This document shows positions 42,306-50,147 of a DNA stretch of 64,000 nucleotides, piece after piece (the stretch's first letter is position 1; each line of letters begins with the position of its first letter). A program made the position numbers and the translations under genes. The DNA is from JBBQWZ01 sp038210135 (GTDB taxonomy: Bacteria > Acidobacteriota > Terriglobia > Bryobacterales > Bryobacteraceae), in the NCBI GenBank assembly GCA_038210135.1, contig JBBQWZ010000004.1, forward strand, positions 62,001 to 126,000. Reading direction: 5' to 3'. The notes under the pieces are model-generated. The model was not told where the DNA came from. It was given only the letters and a program-made list of their open reading frames with translations, and searched no databases.

Positions 42306-43346
42306 GTGCCATCGTTTTTCAAGAAAGCCGCCGCCGCGGGCCTGCTGCTCGGAACGGAAGTGTTCGCCCAGCCTCCCGCCAAGCCCTTCCTCGAAGCTCC
42401 CCAAATTGGTTTGATTGATTTTTACGGCTTGCGCAAGGTGCCCGAGGCCAAAGTACGCCAGGCTCTGGCCCTGAAGCCGGGAGACCCGCTTCCTAAATCC
42501 AAAGGCGACGTCGAAGATCGCATCGATCAGCTCAACGGCGTGGTCGAATCGCAAATTTCAGCCGTTTGCTGCGAAGCCGGGAAGGCCATCCTCTACGTCG
42601 GAATCGCAGAACGAGAGACACCTCATTTCGATACGCGCGAAGAGCCGTCCGGCGAAATCCGGCTCCCCAAGGAAGTACTCGACGGCTATCACCAATTCCT
42701 TTCCGCCGTGAATGAAGCGGCTCAGCAAGGGATGGCCGAAGACAATCTCTCGCAAGGGCACTCCCTGATGTCCTACGGTCCGGCGCGCACTTGGCAAAAT
42801 CTGTTCATCGAATTCGCCAAGCAGTATCCCAAGGAACTTCGAAACGTCCTGCATGATGGCGCCGAGGAAGAAGAGCGGGCCGCCGCCGTCTGTGTGCTCG
42901 CCTATTACCCACGCAAGTTCGACATCGTGGACGACCTGCAATATGCGATGAAGGATCCGAGCCCTTCGGTGAGAAACAACGCGATGCGCGCCTTAACGGC
43001 TATCGCCGCGCTCAATCATATCGATCCTGAAGCCGCTCCGAAAATCACGCCGACCTGGTTTATCGAAATGCTGAATTCAGTCGTATGGACGGATCGCAAT
43101 AAAGCGTCCATGGCGTTGCTCGAGCTCACGGAGGCGCGGGATGAGGCGACGTTGAGAAACATTCGCGAACGCGCCTTGCCGTCCCTCGCGGAGATGGCGC
43201 GCTGGAAATCGCTGCAGCACGCTTTTGCGCCGTTCGTTATTCTGGGACGGGTCGCGGGCCTGCCGGAAAAAGTGATTCAGGACGCCTGGTCGTCCGGCGA
43301 CCGTGAAAGCGTCATCACCGCGGCCACTGTCAAGAAGAAAAAATAG
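42306..43346 (+). CDS. Secreted protein with POTRA-like and HEAT-like parts
   Basis: 346 residues with a GTG start at 42306. The signal peptide is about 1-22 (Ala-Gly-Leu-Leu-Leu-Gly, ending Val-Phe-Ala-Gln). Residues 34-100 look like a POTRA domain: Ile-Asp-Phe-Tyr-Gly-Leu-Arg-Lys-Val-Pro-Glu-Ala-Lys-Val-Arg-Gln-Ala-Leu, Lys-Pro-Gly-Asp-Pro-Leu and a strand Ala-Ile-Leu-Tyr-Val-Gly-Ile. Residues 160-290 are helical, with HEAT-like units such as Ser-Pro-Ser-Val-Arg-Asn-Asn-Ala-Met-Arg-Ala-Leu. A beta barrel is missing, so it is not an Omp85 protein; a periplasmic scaffold is the most I can infer. Confidence 0.7.
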   Translation: MPSFFKKAAAAGLLLGTEVFAQPPAKPFLEAPQIGLIDFYGLRKVPEAKVRQALALKPGDPLPKSKGDVEDRIDQLNGVVESQISAVCCEAGKAILYVGIAERETPHFDTREEPSGEIRLPKEVLDGYHQFLSAVNEAAQQGMAEDNLSQGHSLMSYGPARTWQNLFIEFAKQYPKELRNVLHDGAEEEERAAAVCVLAYYPRKFDIVDDLQYAMKDPSPSVRNNAMRALTAIAALNHIDPEAAPKITPTWFIEMLNSVVWTDRNKASMALLELTEARDEATLRNIRERALPSLAEMARWKSLQHAFAPFVILGRVAGLPEKVIQDAWSSGDRESVITAATVKKKK

Positions 43347-43446
43347 CGGTCCGCGCGCCGGTAATTGAGGCATCGAGGCGCGCACGAAGCGAGGCGAAGC
43401 CGAGCGGAGTAAGTGCTCCCGACATCCCCCAATGTTTCCACGCTCT

Positions 43447-44286
43447 TTAGTGCAAGCCCTTCTTCTTCAGGTACGCGATTAACGCCGCCGGATCGTCGCT
43501 GATAATCGCGTCGGCTCCGGCTGCGATCATTTTGTCCCATTCTGCCGGCGTATTCGGTGTCCACGGAATCACCACCAGCTTCGCGTCGTGCGCCGCTTTC
43601 ACGCGCGCCGACGTCACGAGCTTCGAGTTGGGCGACAAAATCCGCGCACCCGTCTCCTTCGCCACCGCAAGCCAGTCGCGATCCTTTTCGACGAACAACG
43701 CCGACAGCCGAATCTCCGGCGCTAGCTTCTTCATCACCGCCAGCGTGCGGAAATCGAACGACTGCAGAATGACGCGCTTCTCAAGCTTGTGCTTGCGAAC
43801 CAACTCGAGCACCAGCTTCACGAACGCTTCCGGTTCGGGACTGAGTTCCGCCCGGCGATCCGACATCTTGGTTTCGATATTGAATTCGAAGCTGCCCCTC
43901 GAAGCGAGCTGAAATACCTCGTCGAGCGTCGGAATGTGTGTGCCGGGAATCGGCGTCTGCGTCGCGAAACCCGGATTCCGGATCGCACCGCAATCCCACT
44001 GGCGAAGCTCCGCCAGCGTCACTTCGCGGATCGGCACATCCTCCCGCGGACCGCTGCAAACCGGCTTGTGCAACAGCAGGTCGTGCGAAACCACGACGAC
44101 GTTATCTTTCGTCACCGCCATGTCGAGTTCGAGCGCGTCCACACCCTGGCGAATCGCATACTCGAACGCGGGCAGCGTGTTCTCCGGGAACATCGCGCGC
44201 GCTCCGCGGTGCCCGTGGACTTGAATCTTGGGGGTGGACGCCGCCATTGCGGCCCATGCTAACACTGCGATCCAACGAGTCGTCAC
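43447..44286 (-). CDS. Glycerophosphodiester phosphodiesterase
   Basis: 279 residues with a GTG start at 44286 and a signal peptide (about 1-17). The GDPD signatures are complete: His-Gly-His-Arg-Gly-Ala near residue 24 (catalytic His), Pro-Glu-Asn-Thr-Leu-Pro-Ala-Phe, Glu-Leu-Asp-Met-Ala-Val-Thr-Lys-Asp (metal-binding Glu/Asp), Val-Val-Ser-His-Asp (second His), Asn-Ile-Glu-Thr-Lys, and the C-terminal Trp-Thr-Pro-Asn-Thr. It hydrolyses glycerophosphodiesters to glycerol-3-phosphate and an alcohol, in the periplasm by its signal peptide. It is the last of four minus-strand genes. Confidence 0.93.
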   Translation of the reverse strand: MTTRWIAVLAWAAMAASTPKIQVHGHRGARAMFPENTLPAFEYAIRQGVDALELDMAVTKDNVVVVSHDLLLHKPVCSGPREDVPIREVTLAELRQWDCGAIRNPGFATQTPIPGTHIPTLDEVFQLASRGSFEFNIETKMSDRRAELSPEPEAFVKLVLELVRKHKLEKRVILQSFDFRTLAVMKKLAPEIRLSALFVEKDRDWLAVAKETGARILSPNSKLVTSARVKAAHDAKLVVIPWTPNTPAEWDKMIAAGADAIISDDPAALIAYLKKKGLH

Positions 44287-44352
44287 GGTCTACAGCATAT
44301 AGCAGAAAAGTGGCGGATGGATGACGCGCGAAGCCGCGCCTCTGCGGCGGTG

Positions 44353-44535
44353 CTACACAGTCCGCTGATGGCGCAATTCGCACTGACAGCAATCGCTGCA
44401 ACGCTTGCAGCGTTCGCACAGATGGTTGGCGCAAGTATCTTTGGTGCAGTTCACGCAGAGATCGGTCGAAGGCTCGACACAAATCGAGCAGCTGAACGTG
44501 AGCGGCTGGGGCGGGGTCGGTTGAGTCGGAGTCAT
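44353..44535 (-). CDS. 60-residue Cys-rich zinc-finger-like protein
   Basis: 60 residues with 12 cysteines arranged in Cys-x2-Cys pairs (Cys-Ser-Ile-Cys, Cys-Val-Asn-Cys, Cys-Glu-Arg-Cys, Cys-Ser-Asp-Cys-Cys-Gln-Cys) and a His, after a Pro/Thr-rich start. The spacing suggests two or more bound zinc ions. It lies 31 bp downstream of the hypothetical secreted protein gene and 66 bp before the GDPD gene. It has no signal peptide, so it is cytoplasmic. I do not recognise a family; B-box-like zinc fingers have a similar Cys/His pattern. Confidence 0.7.
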   Translation of the reverse strand: MTPTQPTPPQPLTFSCSICVEPSTDLCVNCTKDTCANHLCERCKRCSDCCQCELRHQRTV

Positions 44536-44566
44536 CTTCGCTTCTCTTCTATTGTCCCCGATCCGA

Positions 44567-45151
44567 TCAAGGTTGTTTCTTCGCTTTGGGGGCCGCGGCC
44601 GGAACCGACTGCTTCATCAACTGGCCGCGACAGCGCTGCGCTTCGCGATCGGCGACATCAAATTCTTTTTCCTTCGTGTTGGCGAGTTCCGCGATATATT
44701 CGCGAAGGCGCTCTCGATTGGTCGAATTCTCGACCACCAGCGAACGAATGAGATCCGCCAGAGCTGGATTCTGGTAGGTCCTAACGCCATCGAGCAGCGA
44801 ACCCAGCTTGTTCTCGACTCGTTCCAAGCGGAAGTAGGTCTCAATCGCGAGAGGAAGCCGCTCCGGCTGTCGCTTAAAAGATTCGGCAATCGTCAACACA
44901 CCCTGAAGCTCGGCCTGCGTGGAGTTCCACTGCGCCACATAGGTGTCCGGCGCGCCGTTCGCCACCCATTCTTTGAGGTTCAGCTGCGCGAGCAACGGCT
45001 TCAGCCGGGCGGCCTGGGCGGTGAGCCGGTCGATGGCCGGTTTGATATCCCATTCCGCTTCGACGCCGTTGTTCTGCGGAGCGGGCTGCGAAAACGCAGG
45101 AGCGGAAAGTAGCGTCAGCCCAAGCGGTACCAGAAAAAAACAGGCTCGCAT
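44567..45151 (-). CDS. Secreted helical protein, unknown function
   Basis: 194 residues with a clear signal peptide (1-21, ending Ala-Phe-Ser-Gln). The mature part is mostly alpha-helical and charged, with Tyr-Val-Ala-Gln-Trp-Asn-Ser-Thr-Gln-Ala-Glu-Leu near the middle and Arg-Glu-Tyr-Ile-Ala-Glu-Leu-Ala-Asn-Thr-Lys-Glu-Lys. It ends in an Ala/Lys/Pro tail. No motif of an enzyme is visible. The start is the ATG at 45151, 82 bp after the stop of the FecR gene with a terminator between them, so it probably has its own promoter. Confidence 0.75.
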   Translation of the reverse strand: MRACFFLVPLGLTLLSAPAFSQPAPQNNGVEAEWDIKPAIDRLTAQAARLKPLLAQLNLKEWVANGAPDTYVAQWNSTQAELQGVLTIAESFKRQPERLPLAIETYFRLERVENKLGSLLDGVRTYQNPALADLIRSLVVENSTNRERLREYIAELANTKEKEFDVADREAQRCRGQLMKQSVPAAAPKAKKQP

Positions 45152-45189
45152 GTCACCAGTCTCGCACGCGGATCTGCGCTGAAAAGCAA

Positions 45190-45215
45190 AAAGGGCCGGT
45201 TCGCACCAGCCCTTT
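45190..45215 (-). terminator. Rho-independent terminator of the FecR-domain gene
   Basis: On the minus strand an 11-bp stem AAAGGGCTGGT/ACCGGCCCTTT (one wobble pair) with a 4-nt loop is followed by TTGCTTTTC. It lies 17 bp downstream of the stop at 45233. Confidence 0.85.
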
Positions 45216-45232
45216 CAGGAATTCGTAAATTG

Positions 45233-46024
45233 CTAATTGCCTGTAGGAGGAGGCGGCGGTGGCGGAGGAGGAGGTGGAGGCGGCGGAGTTCCGCCCTTCG
45301 TATCGCCAGGCAGGCCTCCACCTGAGGATCCACCACCTGGAAGTTTCACACTCGAACCACGCGACTGCAACGTGGTGACGGCGTCCAGAATCATACGCAG
45401 CGCCGCCTTGGCGACCGTACCTTTACTGAAAGCGCCCGACAGCGCCAACGGCTGCGTCTTCAAAACCCGGACTTCTTCGCCCGAGGTCAGCGTGCGCGGA
45501 GTTCCGCGTGGCAGCAGGGCGTGTTCCACATCCACAATGCCTTCTTCCACCTGAACCAGCGTGCTTTCGTCGTCATCGTTGACCGTAACGTCAAACGTCG
45601 TCCCACGAACCGAGATAACGGCCGTTGGCGTTAAGATCCGATTGGGATTCGGTTGGTTGCCGAAGCGTTGAATATGGATCCGGACCTGACCGACGACAAC
45701 GTCCAGCAGATCTTTCCAATTCGGCGGGTTCTTGCGGAAAACCACGTAGGAATTCGGGAACACTTCAAAAGTGCTGCCATCCGAAACCTGGAAAACCGCC
45801 CGTCCATCCGGGCCCGTGATGATCACTTGCTTGACCAGAACCGAATCGCCGATGCTCAGCGCCCAGGGTTGATTGTCCTTGAGCACCGAAACCTGACCGG
45901 TTTGGCTGGTGACCTTGGCGGCGTAAAGGCCCGCGTCCGGGGTAGACATCTGCGCCAGACACACTACCGCCGTAGCGGCCATAACTGGCAGCAAAGAAGC
46001 CAAACTCCTAAGCGCGGAACGCAT
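45233..46024 (-). CDS. FecR-domain secreted protein with poly-proline tail
   Basis: 263 residues from the ATG at 46024 (AGGGG upstream); an extension to 46063 lacks a signal sequence. The signal peptide is about 1-25. A FecR domain (about 45-165) shows Ser-Ile-Gly-Asp-Ser-Val, Phe-Glu-Val-Phe-Pro-Asn-Ser and Pro-Thr-Ala-Val-Ile-Ser-Val-Arg-Gly-Thr-Thr-Phe-Asp-Val, the most conserved part of the family. A Gly/Ser linker leads to 14 consecutive prolines just before the C-terminus (Thr-Gly-Asn). There is no sigma factor or TonB receptor next to it, so it is not a classical FecIR pair; such FecR proteins are common as free periplasmic or surface proteins in acidobacteria. Confidence 0.88.
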   Translation of the reverse strand: MRSALRSLASLLPVMAATAVVCLAQMSTPDAGLYAAKVTSQTGQVSVLKDNQPWALSIGDSVLVKQVIITGPDGRAVFQVSDGSTFEVFPNSYVVFRKNPPNWKDLLDVVVGQVRIHIQRFGNQPNPNRILTPTAVISVRGTTFDVTVNDDDESTLVQVEEGIVDVEHALLPRGTPRTLTSGEEVRVLKTQPLALSGAFSKGTVAKAALRMILDAVTTLQSRGSSVKLPGGGSSGGGLPGDTKGGTPPPPPPPPPPPPPPTGN

Positions 46025-46453
46025 ATACCCCTGTCTGCCGGAGACACTTCCGACGGATACCACAGCTTACCATCAAATTCGACAAACCGTTCAACGTGAA
46101 GCAACCTTGAAGACGTACGAGGAAAAGCCTCGGCCTTCGGACGTGTTGACCCGGACCAACCCGGAGAATTGCCATGCAATTGCAGGTCCGCAAGAGAAAT
46201 CTTCCACCTGTCCAGACTCTATATACAGGATGGCGGGCGACCCTTTGATGTCCGATTTGCGATCCCAGCGGGAAACCGTTTCCGCCTGAAACCCGTAAGC
46301 CATAGGAAGGTAAGCTTTAACGCCAGCTGAATGAAGATCGCCGTTAACTTCCCCGTCGCGACCGCGTCTTACAAGAAGCGGCGACGTCTATCAGCTTTGG
46401 CCGTTCGGCTGCCGATAGATAAGGTGTCCGCCAAGGGTACAATAGACTCGTTC
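46025..46453. other. Divergent intergenic region without a supported gene
   Basis: This 429-bp stretch separates the minus-strand FecR gene from the plus-strand BNR gene. It should hold both promoters. A TACAAT hexamer at 46438-46443 could be a -10 element, but it is only 10 bp before the ATG and has no good -35. Short frames on both strands show no recognisable product. Nothing else is supported. Confidence 0.6.
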
Positions 46454-48367
46454 ATGGGCCACTCTGCCACAGTACGCCGCGCCTCTCTGGTCACTCTGGT
46501 GATCGCGCTGTCCGCGTTCGGGCAGGCGCGCACAGACTGGCGGCGCATCGGGAATTCGTCGGTGGACGCCTCTCTCGCCGCCGTCGTCACTGGAGCCGCT
46601 GACCGGATTTGGTATTCGGCGGATGGCGAAAAACTCTATTCCCGCACCCGCTCCGGGCGCATTTTCGAAACTTCCGATTTTGAAAACTGGAAGGCGAGCA
46701 GCGAAAAAGCACCTGCCCGGGCCGCCTCGCCGATTGCGTCGCGTCTGCCCGAAGCCTCCGCCCAACTCCAGGCCGGGCGCGGAACCCGACTATATGCCAT
46801 CGGGCGTTTTGCCTGGCGCAGCGACGACCAAGGCATCAGCTGGACCAACCTGACCGCGTACAAAAACGAGTCGATCGTCGGCGAAGGTCTCTTCGACGTC
46901 GCCGTTTCCCCGCGCGACGATCAGGACATCACCCTTGCGACCGCCTCAGGAGTTTGGCGCACCGTGGACGGAGGCGCCTCCTGGAGTGGCTTGAACGAGA
47001 CGCTTCCTAATCTGCCGGTCCGTAAAATCATCAGCCTTCCCGCCGAGGGTCGAGGTGCGCGCGTCGCCCTTGAAGCTGCTCCAGGAAAGGCGGCCACTAC
47101 TCTTGAATGGCTGCCTGGGGGAAAACGCGCATGGCACGCAGCGTCTTCGGAGGAATCGGGTCAGGAAGCGCAGCTGAAGCTGGAACTCGGTAGCCAACTC
47201 GGCGCCGTCCTCACCGAGGCGATCGCCGCCGGAGATTACCGCTACGCCGGTGCCGCGGATGGGCGTATGTGGTCCTCCTCAGACGCTGGCCGGAACTGGA
47301 TGCCATTTCGCGCCGCCGATTCCGGCTCGATAGAAAAGATCTGGGTAGATCCTCGCGATCCGCGGATTGCCCTCGCCGCCCTGGGCGCGAGGCCCGTGGA
47401 TGCGGCCTTCGCGGCTCGCTCCGCGCACGTTCTCCGTACTTTGAATGGCGGAGCCTTCTGGGACGACCTTTCGAGCAATTTGCCGGACGTCCCCGTCCAC
47501 GGCGTCACGGCGGACCGCGCTTCAGGAGCCGTCTACGCCGCTACTGAGAAAGGCCTGTTCCTTAGCTTTGTGGATTTGCAAAACGCCGCGCCGGCGACTT
47601 CCTGGTCACCCGTTACCGGCGAGTTGCCCGACGCTCCTTTGATGGACGCGCGCCTCGACGCCAACGGAAATCAGCTATTTATCGCGGTGGACGGTTACGG
47701 AGTGTACGCCGCCGCCGCTCCTCACCGGATTCGCGATCCGCATGTTGTCAACGCGGCCGATTACAGTATGCGAGCGGCCGCTCCCGGCTCGCTGTTAAGT
47801 GTTCTCGGAAGCCGCGTCTCGTCGGCGCGCGCCGGTGGCCTCGACGTTCCGGTTCTCGCGGCGGGCGAAACCGAATCGCAAATTCAGGTTCCCTTCGATG
47901 CGCGCGGCGACTCACTCGCGCTGTCCCTCGATTCCGCGAACGGCCGCATCAACGTAGGCCTTACGCTGCGCGAAGCCTCTCCGGCTATCTTTGTTGATCG
48001 GGACGGGACGCCCATGTTGCTTGATGCGGATTCCGGCCTGGTTCTCGATTCCATGCGGCCCGCGCGGTCCAATACGCGGATGCAGATCCTCGCCACCGGC
48101 CTCGGCCGGGTTCGTCCGGATTGGCCCGCCGGCGTCGCCGCCCCGGTCGATCAGCCACCCTCCGTCGTGGCACCCGTTCGCGCCTATCTCGATCGCTCGC
48201 CGATCGAAGTGACGCGCGCGGTTCTCGCACCCTACGCCGGCTTTTATCTCATCGAAGTCGAGCTTCCGAAAATCGTGAATTACGGCCCCGCTGAACTGTA
48301 CATCGAAGTCGGCGCCGCGGGAGCCGGTCAAACAAGCAATCGGGTTCGCCTGTATATTGAGCCTTAG
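46454..48367 (+). CDS. Secreted BNR-propeller protein with Solibacter-type C-terminal domain
   Basis: 637 residues from the ATG at 46454, which begins a signal peptide (Leu-Val-Thr-Leu-Val-Ile-Ala-Leu-Ser-Ala-Phe-Gly-Gln); the upstream in-frame extension is basic and lacks one. The first 400 or so residues are Asp-box/BNR repeats (Ser-Asp-Asp-Gln-Gly-Ile-Ser-Trp, Val-Asp-Gly-Gly-Ala-Ser-Trp, Ser-Asp-Ala-Gly-Arg-Asn-Trp), a sialidase/VPS10-like propeller. The last 200 or so residues (Val-Asn-Ala-Ala-Asp-Tyr-Ser onward, with Ala-Pro-Gly-Ser-Leu-Leu-Ser-Val-Leu-Gly and Gln-Ile-Leu-Ala-Thr-Gly-Leu-Gly) match the TIGR03437 domain known from Candidatus Solibacter. The function is unknown; it is exported. 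Confidence 0.85.
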   Translation: MGHSATVRRASLVTLVIALSAFGQARTDWRRIGNSSVDASLAAVVTGAADRIWYSADGEKLYSRTRSGRIFETSDFENWKASSEKAPARAASPIASRLPEASAQLQAGRGTRLYAIGRFAWRSDDQGISWTNLTAYKNESIVGEGLFDVAVSPRDDQDITLATASGVWRTVDGGASWSGLNETLPNLPVRKIISLPAEGRGARVALEAAPGKAATTLEWLPGGKRAWHAASSEESGQEAQLKLELGSQLGAVLTEAIAAGDYRYAGAADGRMWSSSDAGRNWMPFRAADSGSIEKIWVDPRDPRIALAALGARPVDAAFAARSAHVLRTLNGGAFWDDLSSNLPDVPVHGVTADRASGAVYAATEKGLFLSFVDLQNAAPATSWSPVTGELPDAPLMDARLDANGNQLFIAVDGYGVYAAAAPHRIRDPHVVNAADYSMRAAAPGSLLSVLGSRVSSARAGGLDVPVLAAGETESQIQVPFDARGDSLALSLDSANGRINVGLTLREASPAIFVDRDGTPMLLDADSGLVLDSMRPARSNTRMQILATGLGRVRPDWPAGVAAPVDQPPSVVAPVRAYLDRSPIEVTRAVLAPYAGFYLIEVELPKIVNYGPAELYIEVGAAGAGQTSNRVRLYIEP

Positions 48368-48442
48368 GGTTTGCCGCGGCCGCCGCGCGGATCTGGACTC
48401 GATTCTGGTGCAGCCTCGAAGCCTGCCAATGAAACGGAGAGA

Positions 48443-49000
48443 ATGCCGATGACTCGCCGCGCCGCGCTGTTGCTTCCCCTTGCACTTCTGACCGCGCTCG
48501 TTACCTACGGGCAGGAGAAGAAGGAGAAGACCGAGAAACTGGCTCCATACTATCCGACGCCAGAATCCATCGTCGAAAAGATGCTCGAGCTGGGCAGCCT
48601 GAAGGCCGGCGAGACCATGTTCGACCTGGGCAGCGGGGACGGGCGCATCGTCATCATCGGCGCAAAAAAATTCAAAGCCAACGCCATTGGCGTCGAATAC
48701 GACGAAGCTCTCTATCATCAGAGCTCCGATCGAATCGAAGAACTCGGGCTCGCCAAAACCGCCCGCATCATCCACGGCGATATTTTCGATCAGGATTACT
48801 CGAAGGCGGACCTGCTGGCCGTCTATCTGCTGCCGGTTTCCAATGACAAAGTAGCCAAGCTTCTCGACAAGCAGCTGAAGCCGGGAACCCGCATCGTGGC
48901 CCATGACTTCGAATTTTCGGCTTGGAAACCGGTCAAAATCGTGGATATCGATGACGACGGCGAAGGCCGCAGTCACCGCCTCTACCTGTATGTAAAATAG
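48443..49000 (+). CDS. Exported SAM-dependent methyltransferase (FAM173-like)
   Basis: 185 residues. The N-terminus is a signal peptide (about 1-24, ending Thr-Tyr-Gly-Gln), followed by a Lys/Glu-rich linker. A seven-strand methyltransferase follows: Tyr-Tyr-Pro-Thr-Pro-Glu-Ser-Ile-Val, motif I Phe-Asp-Leu-Gly-Ser-Gly-Asp-Gly-Arg-Ile-Val, Gly-Val-Glu-Tyr-Asp, and Ala-Asp-Leu-Leu-Ala-Val-Tyr-Leu-Leu-Pro. This is the pattern of the FAM173/ATPSC-KMT protein-lysine methyltransferases. Export is odd because SAM is cytoplasmic; the hydrophobic N-terminus may instead be a membrane anchor. The start is taken at 48443 (GGAG upstream), with 48449 possible. It lies 13 bp before the histidine kinase gene. 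Confidence 0.82.
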   Translation: MPMTRRAALLLPLALLTALVTYGQEKKEKTEKLAPYYPTPESIVEKMLELGSLKAGETMFDLGSGDGRIVIIGAKKFKANAIGVEYDEALYHQSSDRIEELGLAKTARIIHGDIFDQDYSKADLLAVYLLPVSNDKVAKLLDKQLKPGTRIVAHDFEFSAWKPVKIVDIDDDGEGRSHRLYLYVK

Positions 49001-49013
49001 CGTCCGAAACACC

Positions 49014-50147
49014 ATGCTTCCTCACCTCTGGCGCATCGCGCTGCGGACCACCCGCCTGATTCTGACGGTGGGCTGCGCCGCGCTCTACGCCTTTTCAGCG
49101 ACCAGAATCTCCGACCCTGTTTTGTGGCTGTTCGCCGCCATCGCGGTCTTCGGAGTCTTCGGTTATTTCACCCGCCGCTTCGATTCGGGACGCTGGGCGA
49201 TCGCAGGCCTGATCGTTGACACCGCTCTGTTCGTCCTGTGGTCCGTCGCCGGACCCGCCTCCGCCGGCTGGTGGCTTTCTGCGATTCTCTACGCCTATAC
49301 GCTGGCGAATGCAGTGCTGGTGCATGATCTGATTCGCGTGGTCATCGTTTTCCTCGTCTGCTCGCTGTGCGTTTTTCTGCCCGCTCCGAAACAGCCCGCG
49401 CCTTGGCACGTCGTCCTCGCCGCCGGACTCGTCGCCTGCATGGGCGCCGTGCAAAAGCGGCATCTCGAAGATCGCGTAGCGCAATCGGCGCGTCAGGCCG
49501 TGCTGTTCCGCAGCGAAGCGCAAGGTGCGCGCGAAGCCGAGCGGCAACGCATCGCTGCTGATTTTCACGACGGCCCGCTGCAAAGCTTTATCAGCTTTCA
49601 AATGCGCCTGGAGATCGTGAAGAAACTCATGACGCGCGATCTGGATGCCGCCAAGCTCGAACTCGAACAGCTCCAGGCACTCTGCCGTTCGCAGGTCGGC
49701 GAACTGCGTAGCTTCGTTCGCAGCATGCGGCCCATGGAACAAGGCGGCAGCTTGAGCGCCTCCATCTCTCGCATGGTCGAACAGTTCCAGCGCGAAAGCG
49801 GAATCGTCGCGTCCTTCTCAAGCGGGGACTTTGGCGATCCGCCCGAGGTTGAGATGTCCCTCGAGCTTCTGCAAATCGTGCGCGAAGCCTTGAATAACAT
49901 CCATAAACACTCCGGCAGCACGCGCGCCGCGGTTTCGATGTCGAAGATCGACGAGAAACTCGAAGTCACCGTCGAAGACAACGGCAAAGGCTTCCCGTTC
50001 AGCGGATCCTATTCGCTCGACGAACTCGAACTCCTGCGCCTGGGTCCGGTCAGCGTCAAACGCCGGGTGCGCCTGCTGGGCGGCGAAATGAATCTGGAAT
50101 CGAGACCTGGCCAAGGCACTACGCTGATGCTCCGGATTCCCGCTTGA
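49014..50147 (+). CDS. Orphan sensor histidine kinase (NarX/DesK type)
   Basis: 377 residues. The first 150 or so residues hold five or six membrane helices. HisKA_3 follows, with Arg-Gln-Arg-Ile-Ala-Ala-Asp-Phe-His-Asp-Gly-Pro-Leu-Gln (phospho-acceptor His185). The HATPase region has Glu-Ala-Leu-Asn-Asn-Ile-His-Lys-His and Glu-Asp-Asn-Gly-Lys-Gly-Phe. The Gly-Gln-Gly-Thr-Thr-Leu box closes the protein. A NarL-type response regulator would be expected next to it, but none is in the window. The stop overlaps the TTG start of the next gene (TTGA). Confidence 0.9.
   Translation: MLPHLWRIALRTTRLILTVGCAALYAFSATRISDPVLWLFAAIAVFGVFGYFTRRFDSGRWAIAGLIVDTALFVLWSVAGPASAGWWLSAILYAYTLANAVLVHDLIRVVIVFLVCSLCVFLPAPKQPAPWHVVLAAGLVACMGAVQKRHLEDRVAQSARQAVLFRSEAQGAREAERQRIAADFHDGPLQSFISFQMRLEIVKKLMTRDLDAAKLELEQLQALCRSQVGELRSFVRSMRPMEQGGSLSASISRMVEQFQRESGIVASFSSGDFGDPPEVEMSLELLQIVREALNNIHKHSGSTRAAVSMSKIDEKLEVTVEDNGKGFPFSGSYSLDELELLRLGPVSVKRRVRLLGGEMNLESRPGQGTTLMLRIPA

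Noticed and set aside
43347..43446. GC-rich gap between the POTRA-like and GDPD genes as a repeat or terminator
   Set aside because: Some short complementary stretches occur, but no clear stem plus T-run and no second copy in the window.
46091..46303. 70-codon minus-strand frame in the FecR/BNR intergenic region
   Set aside because: I considered a small PilZ-like protein, but no conserved motif could be confirmed and the frame has no good ribosome site. Kept as unsupported.
47912..49015. 367-codon minus-strand frame over the BNR and methyltransferase genes
   Set aside because: It is antisense to two genes with signal peptides and domains; no start signal or motif of its own.
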